Origin: Kistimonas asteriae | GTDB taxonomy: Bacteria > Pseudomonadota > Gammaproteobacteria > Pseudomonadales > Endozoicomonadaceae | NCBI RefSeq assembly: GCF_018263925.1 | Contig: NZ_JAEVHF010000001.1 | Location: 186,001-250,000, forward strand | Direction of reading: 5' to 3' | DNA: 64,000 nt | Shown: one piece after another, positions 54,811-64,000 of the stretch | Numbering within the stretch: position 1 is the first letter of the stretch | Layout of the letters: each line of letters opens with the position of its first letter | The notes under the pieces: model-generated | What the model was told of the DNA's origin: nothing | What the model saw: only the letters and a program-made list of their open reading frames with translations | Databases searched by the model: none | Translations under genes and position numbers: made by a program

Positions 54811-57800
54811 TCACGCGATCTCCTGCAGCAATTCTTCCAGCACTTTACCGGCATCCTCAAAATCATAATGCTCCATGCATTGCTTGAGGTCATTCAGCTT
54901 TTCCGTATAGCAATCCGCCTGAAGCTCAGACGCCAGCAGCGGGAAATAGTTAATAACCTCAGCATCGCCTTCCCTGAGTTTCAAACGTATCTGATCAATG
55001 ATCTCAGCAATATCAGTCGCAGGATTCACCGGTATCGAAGAAGGCAGCTCGTCGGGCGCCGTCTCACATTGCTCCAGTGTGTCCAGCCCTGCCAGAACCT
55101 CTGACAGGTGACTTTCCAGGTGGAGAAGAAGGTCCTCACAATCAATATCGGATGCCGGATTTTGACGCAATCGATATTCCAGTGCTTTTGCGGTTCGGAA
55201 CACACTGACGGCACCGATATTACCCGCTCCACCTTTCAATGAGTGACACTCATGCAGTGCAGCGTCATAGTCCCTCTCCCCCAACGCCTTACGAATAACC
55301 GCAGCCGACGCAGCATGCTCTCGTCGGAACGTAGCTAATAACCGGTAAAAGAGCGCACGATTATTCATCACACGCTGCAGACCCTGCTCAATGTCGATAC
55401 CCGGCAACTCAACAGGCTTACTGGCAGACGGCAAACCTGCATCATTCTCTTTATCGTGAACATATCGTAACACCAAGCTATACAGCTCATCGAAAATCAA
55501 TGGCTTGGAAATATGGTCATTCATGCCCGCTTCAATGCAACGCTCACGATCACCCGCCATGGCATGTGCCGTCATGGCTACAATGGGCAATGTTGCCAAT
55601 TCAGGTATTCGTCGAATGATTCGGGTTGCTTCGTAGCCATCCATTTCCGGCATCTGGATATCCATGAAGACCAGATCCACCCGATTCTGACGCGCCATGT
55701 CCACCGCTTCCCTGCCATTGACTGCGAGGATGACATCAATCCCCATAATCTCAAGCAGCTCGGTGGCAACCTGTTGATTGATCTCATTGTCTTCCACCAA
55801 TAGCACAGTAAAGTGCTTGCCGATCGCCTCATCCGCCAGAATGGCCGCTTCATTCAAGCCGGTATTATCGGTGAGTCTCAGTTGATGCAATGACTCCGGC
55901 AAATCTGCCAGTTCAGCATTCTCATCCGCCATGCCCAGCTCGACAGTGAAAGTAAACATGCTTCCCTTTCCAGGCTTGGACTCCACACGAATACTGCCAT
56001 GCATCATCTCAACCAGACGTTTACAAATCGCGAGCCCCAGACCTGTCCCACCAAATTTCCGTGTCGTCGTGCCATCTACCTGGGAGAAAGAGGCAAACAG
56101 ACGTGACAGCTTCTCACTCCGTATACCAATACCCGTATCCTCAACGGTAAGCTGGAGTTTCACCTTGTCTGACTCTTTGCTGAGCAAGTCCGCACTGACG
56201 GTCACCCGTCCTTTCTCATCGGTAAATTTGACAGCGTTGTGCGTGAGATTTAAGAGCACCTGACCCAGCCGAACGGGATCACCAATGTATTTGATAGGAA
56301 GATCTTCAGCAATCTTGCACTGAAAATCGATTTCCTTGGCCCTGATTTTCATGCTGAGCATATTAGTCATATGCGCAAAGACTGCCGACAGGTCGAAGAC
56401 CACTTCTTCCATATCCAGCTTGCCGGCTTCGATCTTTGAGAAATCCAGAATGTCATTTATGATCCCCAGCAACGAGTCGGCTGCCGCATGGATCTTCTGG
56501 AAATAGTCCCGCTGGCGGGGCGACAACTGGGTTTTCATGGCCAGTTGGCTGAGTCCGATAATCGCATTCATCGGCGTACGAATTTCATGGCTCATATTGG
56601 CCAGGAAATGACTCTTGGCCTGGTTTGCCTGATCCGCCTCTTCCTTGGCTTTCTGAAGGGCGGCTTCTGCCTGTTTGCGATCCGAGATATTCCGCCCGGA
56701 AGCAAAGAGAAACCCCTCACCTTCATATTCCATGTAATTCGCGGTGATTTCGACCGGAAATACTTCATTATCCCGTGTGACTCGCAGCACCTCATAGGTC
56801 GACAGTTTACCGGTTGTGACCTTCTCCCATTGCTGCTTCCATGCATCCTCAGTCAGGCCCAATGTGATATCCATCGCATTCATGTTCAGGAACTCTTCCT
56901 GACTGTACCCCAACGCCTTACAGATCGACTTATTGACGTATTTGTGACTACCGTCTTTTCTGACCCACTGCACCTGGTCGGCGGAATTATCCAGAGAGAA
57001 ACGGGCCATGGATAATTCTCTCTCTCGCATACGCTGTTCCGTGATATCAACCAGCGTACCCACCGCCCGTAACGGACGGCCTTCCAGGCTGTGGGATATC
57101 ACTTTGCTTTTAATGCGCACTGTCGCATAACTGCCATCCTTGCGGCGCATGCGATAAACATACTGAAACGGTTCGCGACAATGGCTGAACATCTCGTTCA
57201 TGTATTTGACCGTTGCGGCCTTGTCGTCGGGATGAATCAAGCGCTTCCAGGCCGATGGCGTCCCTTGCACCTCTCCGGGGGTATACCCCAGAATCAGCAT
57301 ATAGCGTGGGCTGAAATAGATTTTTCCCTCGTGAAGATCCCAGTCCCACAATCCGTCAGACGCTGCCTCCATAGCAAGCTGATAGCGCTCTTCGCTCGTC
57401 CTCAAGGCATCTTCGGCATTTTTTCGGGATTGGGCGATGGCAATCAACTCGCCAGCACGGCGTAACAGAATAATCTCATCTGCACTCCAGTGCTTGTCAT
57501 AGTCACCTGTCACTTGAGCAATACTGCCTACCGCCCTCCCGGCCAGCATCATCGGCACATGAATGACAGACTGTACTTCCAGCCCCGTCATGGTCTCCAA
57601 TAGCGCGGGTGCCGTTTCACCATTCAGCTCATTCCTGCTAACTTGGCAGACCTGACCCGCCAAAGGCCCTTCTCGCAGTGGTTGATAGTCGCTGCAGGTC
57701 AAATCTCTCAACCGTTCCTGCCCCATCCAGCTACCAACACGACACCATTGGAAGGGCACAGAGACAGCTCGACTATCGTTATCGTAACGAACCACATAGG

Positions 57801-60261
57801 TTCGATCAGCGGCCATAAATTCCGTCAGAACCTGCAAGGTAAAGCGAATCGCCTCTTCCAGCGGTTTATCCATGAACTGCCGGGTCACGTTACTGAGTAC
57901 CCGATCAGCCTCCGCTCGAATCCTGAGCACCGATTCAACCCGTTGACGCTCGGCAACCTCCCTAGCCAGTTTACGGTTCCAGTAAACAATCAAAACCAGG
58001 GTGAAAATAATCAGAAGCAGGCCAATGGCGAATTCCTTATTCGGTCGCCAGGTATCCACCCCAAGCCTGACCCACTGCTCCTCAATGGTCTGTCGCTCCG
58101 CTTCCGATACGGAGTTCAATGCCTTGTTGATCAAGGTATTCAGCGTGGGATCATCTTTATGGCTGGCCATCCGATATCGAAAACTGAAACCCGCCTCGGA
58201 TGCCACCCGCAGATTCGTAATTTTCAGCCGGTCTATCATGTAGCTGGCCGTCGCCAGGTTCACAATAAAGGCATCGATATGCCCCAGCGAAACCATCTTG
58301 AATGCAGCAGAAACACTGGGTACTTCCACCAGCCGCATCTTGACCTGGTGATTACGTAAATAGGAACGCACGCCAGTACCCGGTATAAAGGCCACTGTCT
58401 TGCCGTGAAGGTCATTTACCCCCTGGATACTATGATCAGCATCACGGGTAATAATCACGGAGGGTATTTCGAGATAGGACTTACTGAAATCCAGGTACTT
58501 GCCCTGATCTTCCGTAAACAGTGCGGAAGAACTCATGTCAGCCTGCTTCTGATAAATCAGACCCAGACTTTCCTGCCAACTGGTCACCCCGCTGATCTGG
58601 AATGTCACCCCCAGACGATCTTCAATCAGCTTTAAGTAATCGATCGCGACTCCTTCCAGCTGGCCATTATCACCCACAAAAGACAGTGGCGGCATCGTCT
58701 GATTCACCACCACACGAATGACCGGGTGTTCCTCAAGCCACTCTTTTTCCTGCGAGGTTAAATCCAGCTGACGGAAACTCACGCCAAAAAACCGGTCCGA
58801 GGCCTCAACAATCCAACGTTCTTCAATGGCCGCCAGTTCTGCCGGGGTGATCGCATTAAAGCCCTGGTTGATGAGCGGTAGTACGTCGGCGTTATCCAGG
58901 CGTACGCCCGCCGCCATGGTTTCTCGCACCAGGCTATTATCATTGGCGGTGATTTCACCGATTACGCCTAACTGATTCAATATGATACGAATCGCAACCG
59001 GCTCACCAACAAAGGTACGGATTTCACCCTCCAGCAATGCATGAATCATCTGTTCGTTGTTACTGAAGGTGATGATTTTGGCTTCCGGCAACCACTGCTC
59101 CATAAAGGACTGCTGTGACGAGTCGCCCAGAACCCCAATGCGTACACCCGCCAGGTCACTGTAGCTACTCACAGGCATATCGACACTGCGGTAAAAGAGT
59201 GTCGAAGACATCCCATACAGCGGCTCAGAAAAGGCGATCCATTTCTGCCTGTCACGGGTAGGGGTCAGGGCAAAATGAATATCCGCCTTGCCATTTTCCA
59301 GTGCTTCAAGACTGTCACTCCAGTTGCCCGTCCTGAAGCGAATAGGCCGTCCGGTCTTCTCAGACCAGAGCTTCCACATATCGATGAACAGGCCTGCCGG
59401 CTTGCCCAGCGCATTCACAAAAGCCAGTGGAGGAAAGCCATTATCGACCGCGACCGTCAACACGGATGCATCATGACTACTGGTATCTGAGCGCTTAAGC
59501 CAATCATCCTGTATCTGTGATTTTTCATATACAGGGATACTGTCCATTCCCTGGGCAATCATTCGCGGCAGATAAAAGTGGGATTTTGAGACACCGGCTT
59601 TGAACGTTGTGGAATACAGGGGCTTCTCGACCACACGGAAATCATCCAGAATGCCGCGGTTTGCCAAAAAATATTCAATCGCAGGCATTAGCCCTGCAAT
59701 GACACGCACATCCCCCTGAGAGGCCGCATTAATCAATGCCATATAATCCGGGTAACGTACCAGAAAACGGTAACCCGCCGATTTCAGGACAGACTCACAC
59801 CGACTTCCAGCAATGACGCCCACGGCTTCACTTTTCAGTGACTTAATCCGTTTTTTATTGGTATCAATATTGGAGACATAGAGACCCGCATTGGCGATCA
59901 GAATGGTGGTATCCGTATCGATGCTGTCCGGCCACTCCTCGAAATCGGGAATAGCAGCAATGATATCGACCCTGCCTCGCTGCTCCTGCTCCAGGGCCTC
60001 CTCTTTTGTCATTTCAACAAATCGCAGAGGAATCCCCACCCGCTTGGACCATCGTTTCCAAAGCTCAATGACAAGCCCTTCGGCCTCGCCCTGATCATTG
60101 GTATACATCAGTGGCACATGGGATTGATAGGCTACGGTCAGCGGCTGATACTGGTAACTCCGCGACACCAGCAGATCATCCGCTGCTGAGACAGGCAGGA
60201 CCAATGAGAGTAACGCCAGCAGGCAGCAGATCCACACTGCCTGTACTCCAGATATTCGCAT
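54811..60261 (-). CDS. BvgS-like hybrid sensor kinase with three periplasmic solute-binding domains
   Basis: A 1816-residue inner-membrane phosphorelay kinase. Order: signal peptide (1-27); three tandem SBP_bac_3 Venus-flytrap domains (about 38-262, 266-485 and 512-730); one membrane helix (about 744-761); GAF (about 795-945); two PAS domains (about 955-1085 and 1087-1205); HisKA with H1225 in NMSHEIRTP; HATPase_c with DTGIGIRSEK and FGGTGLGLA; receiver with D1534 in VFMDIQMPEMDGYEA; Hpt with H1673 in CHSLKGGAGNIG; and a C-terminal helical stretch of about 70 residues. All phosphorelay residues are intact. BvgS normally has two flytrap domains, so three is larger than usual. The ligands may be amino acids or nicotinate-like compounds. 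No response-regulator gene is adjacent. Confidence 0.93.
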   Translation of the reverse strand: MRISGVQAVWICCLLALLSLVLPVSAADDLLVSRSYQYQPLTVAYQSHVPLMYTNDQGEAEGLVIELWKRWSKRVGIPLRFVEMTKEEALEQEQRGRVDIIAAIPDFEEWPDSIDTDTTILIANAGLYVSNIDTNKKRIKSLKSEAVGVIAGSRCESVLKSAGYRFLVRYPDYMALINAASQGDVRVIAGLMPAIEYFLANRGILDDFRVVEKPLYSTTFKAGVSKSHFYLPRMIAQGMDSIPVYEKSQIQDDWLKRSDTSSHDASVLTVAVDNGFPPLAFVNALGKPAGLFIDMWKLWSEKTGRPIRFRTGNWSDSLEALENGKADIHFALTPTRDRQKWIAFSEPLYGMSSTLFYRSVDMPVSSYSDLAGVRIGVLGDSSQQSFMEQWLPEAKIITFSNNEQMIHALLEGEIRTFVGEPVAIRIILNQLGVIGEITANDNSLVRETMAAGVRLDNADVLPLINQGFNAITPAELAAIEERWIVEASDRFFGVSFRQLDLTSQEKEWLEEHPVIRVVVNQTMPPLSFVGDNGQLEGVAIDYLKLIEDRLGVTFQISGVTSWQESLGLIYQKQADMSSSALFTEDQGKYLDFSKSYLEIPSVIITRDADHSIQGVNDLHGKTVAFIPGTGVRSYLRNHQVKMRLVEVPSVSAAFKMVSLGHIDAFIVNLATASYMIDRLKITNLRVASEAGFSFRYRMASHKDDPTLNTLINKALNSVSEAERQTIEEQWVRLGVDTWRPNKEFAIGLLLIIFTLVLIVYWNRKLAREVAERQRVESVLRIRAEADRVLSNVTRQFMDKPLEEAIRFTLQVLTEFMAADRTYVVRYDNDSRAVSVPFQWCRVGSWMGQERLRDLTCSDYQPLREGPLAGQVCQVSRNELNGETAPALLETMTGLEVQSVIHVPMMLAGRAVGSIAQVTGDYDKHWSADEIILLRRAGELIAIAQSRKNAEDALRTSEERYQLAMEAASDGLWDWDLHEGKIYFSPRYMLILGYTPGEVQGTPSAWKRLIHPDDKAATVKYMNEMFSHCREPFQYVYRMRRKDGSYATVRIKSKVISHSLEGRPLRAVGTLVDITEQRMRERELSMARFSLDNSADQVQWVRKDGSHKYVNKSICKALGYSQEEFLNMNAMDITLGLTEDAWKQQWEKVTTGKLSTYEVLRVTRDNEVFPVEITANYMEYEGEGFLFASGRNISDRKQAEAALQKAKEEADQANQAKSHFLANMSHEIRTPMNAIIGLSQLAMKTQLSPRQRDYFQKIHAAADSLLGIINDILDFSKIEAGKLDMEEVVFDLSAVFAHMTNMLSMKIRAKEIDFQCKIAEDLPIKYIGDPVRLGQVLLNLTHNAVKFTDEKGRVTVSADLLSKESDKVKLQLTVEDTGIGIRSEKLSRLFASFSQVDGTTTRKFGGTGLGLAICKRLVEMMHGSIRVESKPGKGSMFTFTVELGMADENAELADLPESLHQLRLTDNTGLNEAAILADEAIGKHFTVLLVEDNEINQQVATELLEIMGIDVILAVNGREAVDMARQNRVDLVFMDIQMPEMDGYEATRIIRRIPELATLPIVAMTAHAMAGDRERCIEAGMNDHISKPLIFDELYSLVLRYVHDKENDAGLPSASKPVELPGIDIEQGLQRVMNNRALFYRLLATFRREHAASAAVIRKALGERDYDAALHECHSLKGGAGNIGAVSVFRTAKALEYRLRQNPASDIDCEDLLLHLESHLSEVLAGLDTLEQCETAPDELPSSIPVNPATDIAEIIDQIRLKLREGDAEVINYFPLLASELQADCYTEKLNDLKQCMEHYDFEDAGKVLEELLQEIA

Positions 60262-60388
60262 GAAATTCTAATCTTGTTCGGGAGCAGAAATAATTCTCGT
60301 GCCGCAAGCAAGTTTATCTGAAAGCTGACAGCTTACATAGCCAGGCTACTTCAGCGCACACAACCCCCAGTCCTTGCCATGATATTCA

Positions 60389-61498
60389 TCAAAGATCAGC
60401 CAGTGGATGCCTGTTTTCAGGCCAATCCATCGAAAAATACTCATCCACCTGTGTCATGGGCACATCTTCAATGGAAGGATAACGCCAGCCAGGGTCATTC
60501 GTACGCTCAACCAGTAAGGCCCTGACGCCCTCAGCGAAGTCGCTATGGCGTGTACACTGGATCGCCATCGTCAATTCCATACGGAAGATATCCGCCAGAG
60601 AGAGCGCCTTCCCCCGGCGCAACTGCTCAAACACCAACCATGCAGAAACCGGGCTCCCCGTTGCCAGTGTCTGTGAAGGTCGACTGAACCAGGATGGCAA
60701 GTCAGGTTTCGTCAGGTTGGCCAAAACATCTGCAGGGGATGCGACATCCATTAAGGTGTCGATCAGAGGTTGATACGTTTGCAGCGAAGATTCGCCATCC
60801 GGTTCACGCGCTAATGAAGACAGGATGTCAGTGACCTGCTGACAATTCACCGGCGACTCGCTATGCCAGGGTGCAGCGATCAATGTTTGCAACAGGTCAT
60901 CCCATCGCATGGCATCAAGGTAATAATCCGCCAACCGGGCATAGAGAGTATCAGCAGCCTTCATTCTGACGCCGGTCAGCCCCACAAATAATCCCAGCCT
61001 TCCCGGCATCTTATTCAGAAACCAAGTACCTCCGACATCGGGAAACAGACCGATGGTGACTTCCGGCATGGCCATCATGGTAGATTCCGTGACAACCCGA
61101 TGAGACGCGCCAGCCATCAGACCCATCCCTCCCCCCATAATAATGCCGTTGCCCCAGCATATCAGTGGTTTGCCGTAGGTATGGATCTGATAATCCAGTC
61201 GATATTCGCGGGAGAAAAAAGCACTGGCATAGGCATTATCGCCATAATCACAGTCAATGATGGACTGATACAGGTTTTTGACGTCTCCGCCGGCGCAAAA
61301 GGCTTTATCGCCGCTACCTGACAGAATAACGCACACGACGTCATCGTTTGACTGCCACGCTGTTAACGTTGCGGATAGCTGGTCAATCATATCCAGCGAC
61401 AGTGCATTCAGCGTGTCCCGGGCATTCAGACAGACATGACCAATAATCTTACCGGAATCGCTTTTTAACTCTTCCACCAGAACCGGATTCTGCCCCAT
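60389..61498 (-). CDS. Enoyl-CoA hydratase/isomerase family, 3-hydroxyisobutyryl-CoA hydrolase-like
   Basis: A 369-residue crotonase-fold enzyme. SGSGDKAFCAGGDVKNLY forms the first oxyanion loop and GNGIIMGGGMGLMAGASHRV the second. The acidic residues of the hydrolase type sit in MPEVTIGLFPDVGGTWFL. The long C-terminal ECH_2 extension ending in WRYPSIEDV is typical of HIBCH rather than hydratases. The role is probably valine catabolism. ATG 61498 has GGGGAGGG upstream and is preferred over ATG 61543. Confidence 0.86.
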   Translation of the reverse strand: MGQNPVLVEELKSDSGKIIGHVCLNARDTLNALSLDMIDQLSATLTAWQSNDDVVCVILSGSGDKAFCAGGDVKNLYQSIIDCDYGDNAYASAFFSREYRLDYQIHTYGKPLICWGNGIIMGGGMGLMAGASHRVVTESTMMAMPEVTIGLFPDVGGTWFLNKMPGRLGLFVGLTGVRMKAADTLYARLADYYLDAMRWDDLLQTLIAAPWHSESPVNCQQVTDILSSLAREPDGESSLQTYQPLIDTLMDVASPADVLANLTKPDLPSWFSRPSQTLATGSPVSAWLVFEQLRRGKALSLADIFRMELTMAIQCTRHSDFAEGVRALLVERTNDPGWRYPSIEDVPMTQVDEYFSMDWPENRHPLADL

Positions 61499-61759
61499 TA
61501 AAACACCCTCCCCTGATGCCATGTGGGAAACACAAACACCCATCAGTCACTGCAAGCCGCGACGGCAGATGGCTGGTATATCATGAATCAGCATAATAAT
61601 AAGTCAAAATATTTCGATTTCTTGCAAACCAAACCTCGACGACCCGCTTACTGCACGCCTCAAGGCTCGCACGCCCTTCACTCATCTATGCTTAAAGAAC
61701 ATATATTGTTACTGGACAATCCGTTACGCCTGTCCATAAGGCAGGGAGAACAGAGCCAT

Positions 61760-62137
61760 ATGCCCGTATCCACGACCGTTAGCCCCAAGAAACGCAAAAG
61801 CCGGTCAGAGCTGCTGAGCGAAAAACTGGACCAGGTAGTCGCTGACGCAGAAGAGCAAATCACCCGCTTTGCCACCATCAAGAACGATCTGGGCTATGAC
61901 CCTGACCTTATCAAGGAAGCCAACGAGAAAGGCCTGGTTTCTGGCGAAGACCTCAAGGAAGCCATGCAAGAGACGAATGACTGGAAAACCCAGCTCAAAA
62001 ACGATATCAAGGAAGCGGTCTCGCTGGAGAAGCGTCGCCAGAAGGCCGAGCGCAAAGAACAACGTAAAATGCGGGGCGAGCCTGAACCTGCCGAGAACAA
62101 AAGCGGGGGCCGAAAGCGGCGAGGCAAATTTATATGA
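61760..62137 (+). CDS. Hypothetical lysine-rich protein next to the MIIA-domain gene
   Basis: A 125-residue protein with no family that I recognise, from the ATG at 61760 (the open frame extends back to 61523 into the divergent gene). It has basic ends: SPKKRKSRS at residues 8-16, which resembles a classical nuclear localisation signal, and a C-terminal GGRKRRGKF. The middle is a charged helix with coiled-coil character (SELLSEKLDQVVADAEEQIT, then ETNDWKTQLKNDIKEAV and KRRQKAERKEQRKMR). It lies 91 bp upstream of the DUF1521 gene on the same strand. It could be a nucleic-acid-binding or secretion-associated protein. Confidence 0.55.
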   Translation: MPVSTTVSPKKRKSRSELLSEKLDQVVADAEEQITRFATIKNDLGYDPDLIKEANEKGLVSGEDLKEAMQETNDWKTQLKNDIKEAVSLEKRRQKAERKEQRKMRGEPEPAENKSGGRKRRGKFI

Positions 62138-62228
62138 CGGTCATCCGTGACAGATCGTATTTAACGTACGACTGACACACCGCAAGGCTGACCACAGGTA
62201 TCGATAGACACAAAGGGAGTTTGGCGTC

Positions 62229-63284
62229 ATGTCTGGCCAGAACATTGGATCAACAGGTGGTATACAAGGTGTCGATCTAAAAGGCATCGGCGAAGCTTCA
62301 GGGGAAAAGCTCAGCCTGGCTGACCTGATGATGCAAACCATGCTGGATCGTTCCGAGATGCTGGATCAACAGATCCGCAACCAGGCAGCACTGGTAAAAA
62401 GCCAGAACGACCAGATCAAGCAGCTAAACCAGATCTACTCAAAACTGGCCAATCACAAAACCCAGACAGAAACCGTCAGCAAACCCACCTGGACGGTCGA
62501 TCACGAGAAGGATCCCAAAGAAATAGCACTCGATAATGGCAACAAGATTGTCATCCATGGAAACAGCGAAGCCTGGTCGATCGTCGATGCCAATGGTAAC
62601 AGCACAAAAATATGGGGTGATCCCCACGTCTCAGAAGGCGATCGAAACGGCTACTGGGACTTCCAGTCTGACGGCACCTTTATGCTGGATGACGGCACAA
62701 AAATCCAAGTGAAAACCACCGCCAAAGACAGAAAAGACGGTAACGTCTATACCGACTCACTGACGATCACCAAAGGCAACCAGTCTATCGAAGTCACCGG
62801 CATTGCGGATAACAAACCCCAAATTGGTGAACCCGCACTCAATGGCGCCATGCTGGATCAAGCCACCAATGACGGCCACGTCTTCAAGATGGGTGATCAG
62901 GCGGATGACTGGGTCTATGAGGGCAGCGAGCTGAAACTCGGCAGTAAAATCACAGAGGAGCGTCAGCACGAAGAGGCTTCGGCGATCGACGAGAGCAGTA
63001 ATGTCTACAATCAGGTACTGACCCCGGAAGATGCCAAATTGCTGGAAGAAGTCGGTGTGACCGTCTATGACGCCAGCGGAACCGGCCTGTTGACCCCGGA
63101 AGAAATTGCCAACCTGCAAACCCAGATCAAGGATATGCGGGATTCCGTGTCCAGCATTTCAAATATCGAGCTGACAAAGCTGGATTCTTACAACAAGAAA
63201 TACACCCAGTCACTGGATCTGGCCTCCACTTTCATGAAGAGCCAGTACGATCAGGCCAAGAATATTATCAGGAACATTAACTAA
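62229..63284 (+). CDS. DUF1521 (MIIA self-cleavage domain) protein, putative secreted protein
   Basis: A 351-residue protein with a DUF1521 domain, also called the metal-ion-inducible autocleavage (MIIA) domain, at about residues 85-205. The hallmark is WGDPHVSEGDRNGYWDFQ: in NopE1 of Bradyrhizobium the bond between Asp and Pro of GD-PHV is cut by the protein itself when calcium is present. Here the bond would be D131-P132. Further domain blocks are GTFMLDDGTKIQVKTT and YTDSLTITKGNQSIEVTGI. An N-terminal helix (about 28-75, heptad-like, KLSLADLMMQTMLDRSEML) and a C-terminal helix (about 290-351) flank the domain, as in EspA-like filament proteins. No signal peptide is visible, so type III export is plausible but unproven. 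No secretion genes lie in the window. Confidence 0.8.
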   Translation: MSGQNIGSTGGIQGVDLKGIGEASGEKLSLADLMMQTMLDRSEMLDQQIRNQAALVKSQNDQIKQLNQIYSKLANHKTQTETVSKPTWTVDHEKDPKEIALDNGNKIVIHGNSEAWSIVDANGNSTKIWGDPHVSEGDRNGYWDFQSDGTFMLDDGTKIQVKTTAKDRKDGNVYTDSLTITKGNQSIEVTGIADNKPQIGEPALNGAMLDQATNDGHVFKMGDQADDWVYEGSELKLGSKITEERQHEEASAIDESSNVYNQVLTPEDAKLLEEVGVTVYDASGTGLLTPEEIANLQTQIKDMRDSVSSISNIELTKLDSYNKKYTQSLDLASTFMKSQYDQAKNIIRNIN

Positions 63285-63286
63285 TC

Positions 63287-63583
63287 ATGGCGACTGAAGA
63301 CGAAAGCCTGCATAACGCAATCTACGAGAACAACAAGCTCGTTAACAACGTTGAAGACCAACTCAAGCAACTGGATGCCATGCGCCAGGAACTTGGCCTG
63401 GAGCAAGGCGCAGGAAAGGCTTTTATGGAGCAGATTCCGGAATCCGCTGAAAAACGTAATGAAGCAGAAAAAGAACTTCAACAACTGGGCTCAACAGCGC
63501 CTTCCACCAGCAAGAAAAACCGTAAAAAACAGAAAAAACGCAGCAAGATGGCACGAGCCATGAAAAACAAGCTTCAAATCTGA
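63287..63583 (+). CDS. Small coiled-coil, lysine-rich protein downstream of the MIIA-domain gene
   Basis: A 98-residue protein that begins two bases after the stop of the DUF1521 gene, so it is almost certainly translated with it. The first 70 residues are acidic and helical ([21 protein letters not shown]). The last 25 are strongly basic ([21 protein letters not shown]). It resembles no family that I know. It may be a chaperone, a partner or a second exported protein. Its end overlaps ung by 10 bases on the other strand. Confidence 0.6.
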   Translation: MATEDESLHNAIYENNKLVNNVEDQLKQLDAMRQELGLEQGAGKAFMEQIPESAEKRNEAEKELQQLGSTAPSTSKKNRKKQKKRSKMARAMKNKLQI

Positions 63584-64000
63584 TCCGCTTCCTGCAACGT
63601 CGGCTCACTGCTGACAAATCCACTCACATCCGGCAACTGCCAGTCGATCGGTCCTATACCATGAGCAACCAGGTATTCATTCGTTCTGGAAAAAGGGCGG
63701 CTACCAAAAAAGCCCCGATATGCCGATAGTGGCGAAGGATGGGCGGACTTGATCACCCCATGACGCTGCGGATCAATGAATGCCCCCTTTTTCTGAGCAT
63801 ACGAACCCCACAGGATAAAAACCAGGTTCTCCCTTTTCTCATTTAACTCAGACACAATTCGGTCGGTAAACTGCTCCCAACCCCGCCCTTGATGTGACGC
63901 TGCCTGTTTATGTTCAACCGTCAGCACACTGTTCAGCAGCAGTACGCCCTGCTTTGCCCAATGCTCGAGAAAGCCATGGTTAGCCGGCGGTATACCCAGA
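63574..64000 (-). CDS. ung: Uracil-DNA glycosylase Ung, C-terminal part (5' end outside window)
   Basis: The last 142 codons of family 1 uracil-DNA glycosylase, the base-excision enzyme that removes uracil from DNA. The frame runs off the window edge. [20 protein letters not shown], the [15 protein letters not shown] block, and the DNA-intercalation loop [14 protein letters not shown] near the end are present. The N-terminal catalytic GQDPYH motif is beyond the window. Confidence 0.95.
   Translation of the reverse strand, partial: LGIPPANHGFLEHWAKQGVLLLNSVLTVEHKQAASHQGRGWEQFTDRIVSELNEKRENLVFILWGSYAQKKGAFIDPQRHGVIKSAHPSPLSAYRGFFGSRPFSRTNEYLVAHGIGPIDWQLPDVSGFVSSEPTLQEADQI

Overview
The window reads as a chromosomal segment of a gammaproteobacterium, most plausibly an Oceanospirillales-type marine or host-associated organism such as an Endozoicomonas relative. 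This placement is inferred from gene content and order (rpoE-rseA-rseB-rseC-mucD followed by lepA-lepB-DUF4845-rnc-era-recO-pdxJ-acpS, nadB beside ygfX/sdhE/ygfZ, rapA, minCDE, epmC, yebG and a PA1571-type small protein), not from any database search. Coding density is high. I see no insertion sequences, prophage or CRISPR array.

Layout. 1-6.4 kb: the 3' end of carbamate kinase, a Nudix hydrolase, tRNA-Glu, a glutathione S-transferase-like protein, a hybrid histidine kinase, msrB and, divergent from it, alaA. 6.5-7.5 kb: an AT-rich, serine- and aspartate-rich orphan gene with a nuclear-localisation-like motif, probably acquired. 7.6-12.3 kb: M81 peptidase, META-domain lipoprotein, EamA transporter, DUF924 protein and htpX. 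12.4-16 kb: a likely accessory metabolic cluster (cytochrome P450, orphan helical protein, an actinobacterial-type Methyltransf_19 SAM methyltransferase, BluB). 16-25 kb: a His/Cys-rich periplasmic protein, an NAD-kinase-like protein, pdxB, epmC, a MATE pump, bolA, tapT, a 38-residue membrane protein resembling CcoM, and alkB divergent from yebG across a LexA box. 25-37.7 kb: rapA, minCDE, apeB, prc, an exported histidine phosphatase, a cold-shock-domain protein, an HdfR-like LysR regulator and two conserved hypotheticals. 37.9-38.7 kb: eight tRNAs in four Asp-Val pairs on the minus strand.

39-54.8 kb holds a long block of core genes: rdgC, then (minus strand) acpS, pdxJ, recO, era, rnc, DUF4845, lepB, lepA, mucD, rseC, rseB, rseA and rpoE, with nadB divergent and followed by ygfX/sdhE and ygfZ. 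The envelope-stress sigma factor, its anti-sigma pair and the periplasmic protease MucD form one regulated unit, with a good sigma-E-type promoter in front of rpoE. 54.8-60.3 kb is a single 1816-residue BvgS-like sensor with three periplasmic solute-binding domains. The window ends with a 3-hydroxyisobutyryl-CoA hydrolase-like gene and, divergent from it, three small genes. The middle one encodes a DUF1521/MIIA self-cleaving-domain protein with the GD-PHV cleavage motif known from type III effectors of the NopE type. A partial ung gene closes the window.

The most interesting parts are the MIIA-domain protein and its two lysine-rich neighbours, the NLS-bearing orphan with a degenerate acetyltransferase-like C-terminus, the P450/methyltransferase/BluB cluster, and several unexplained RNA hairpins pressed against start codons (apeB, alaA).
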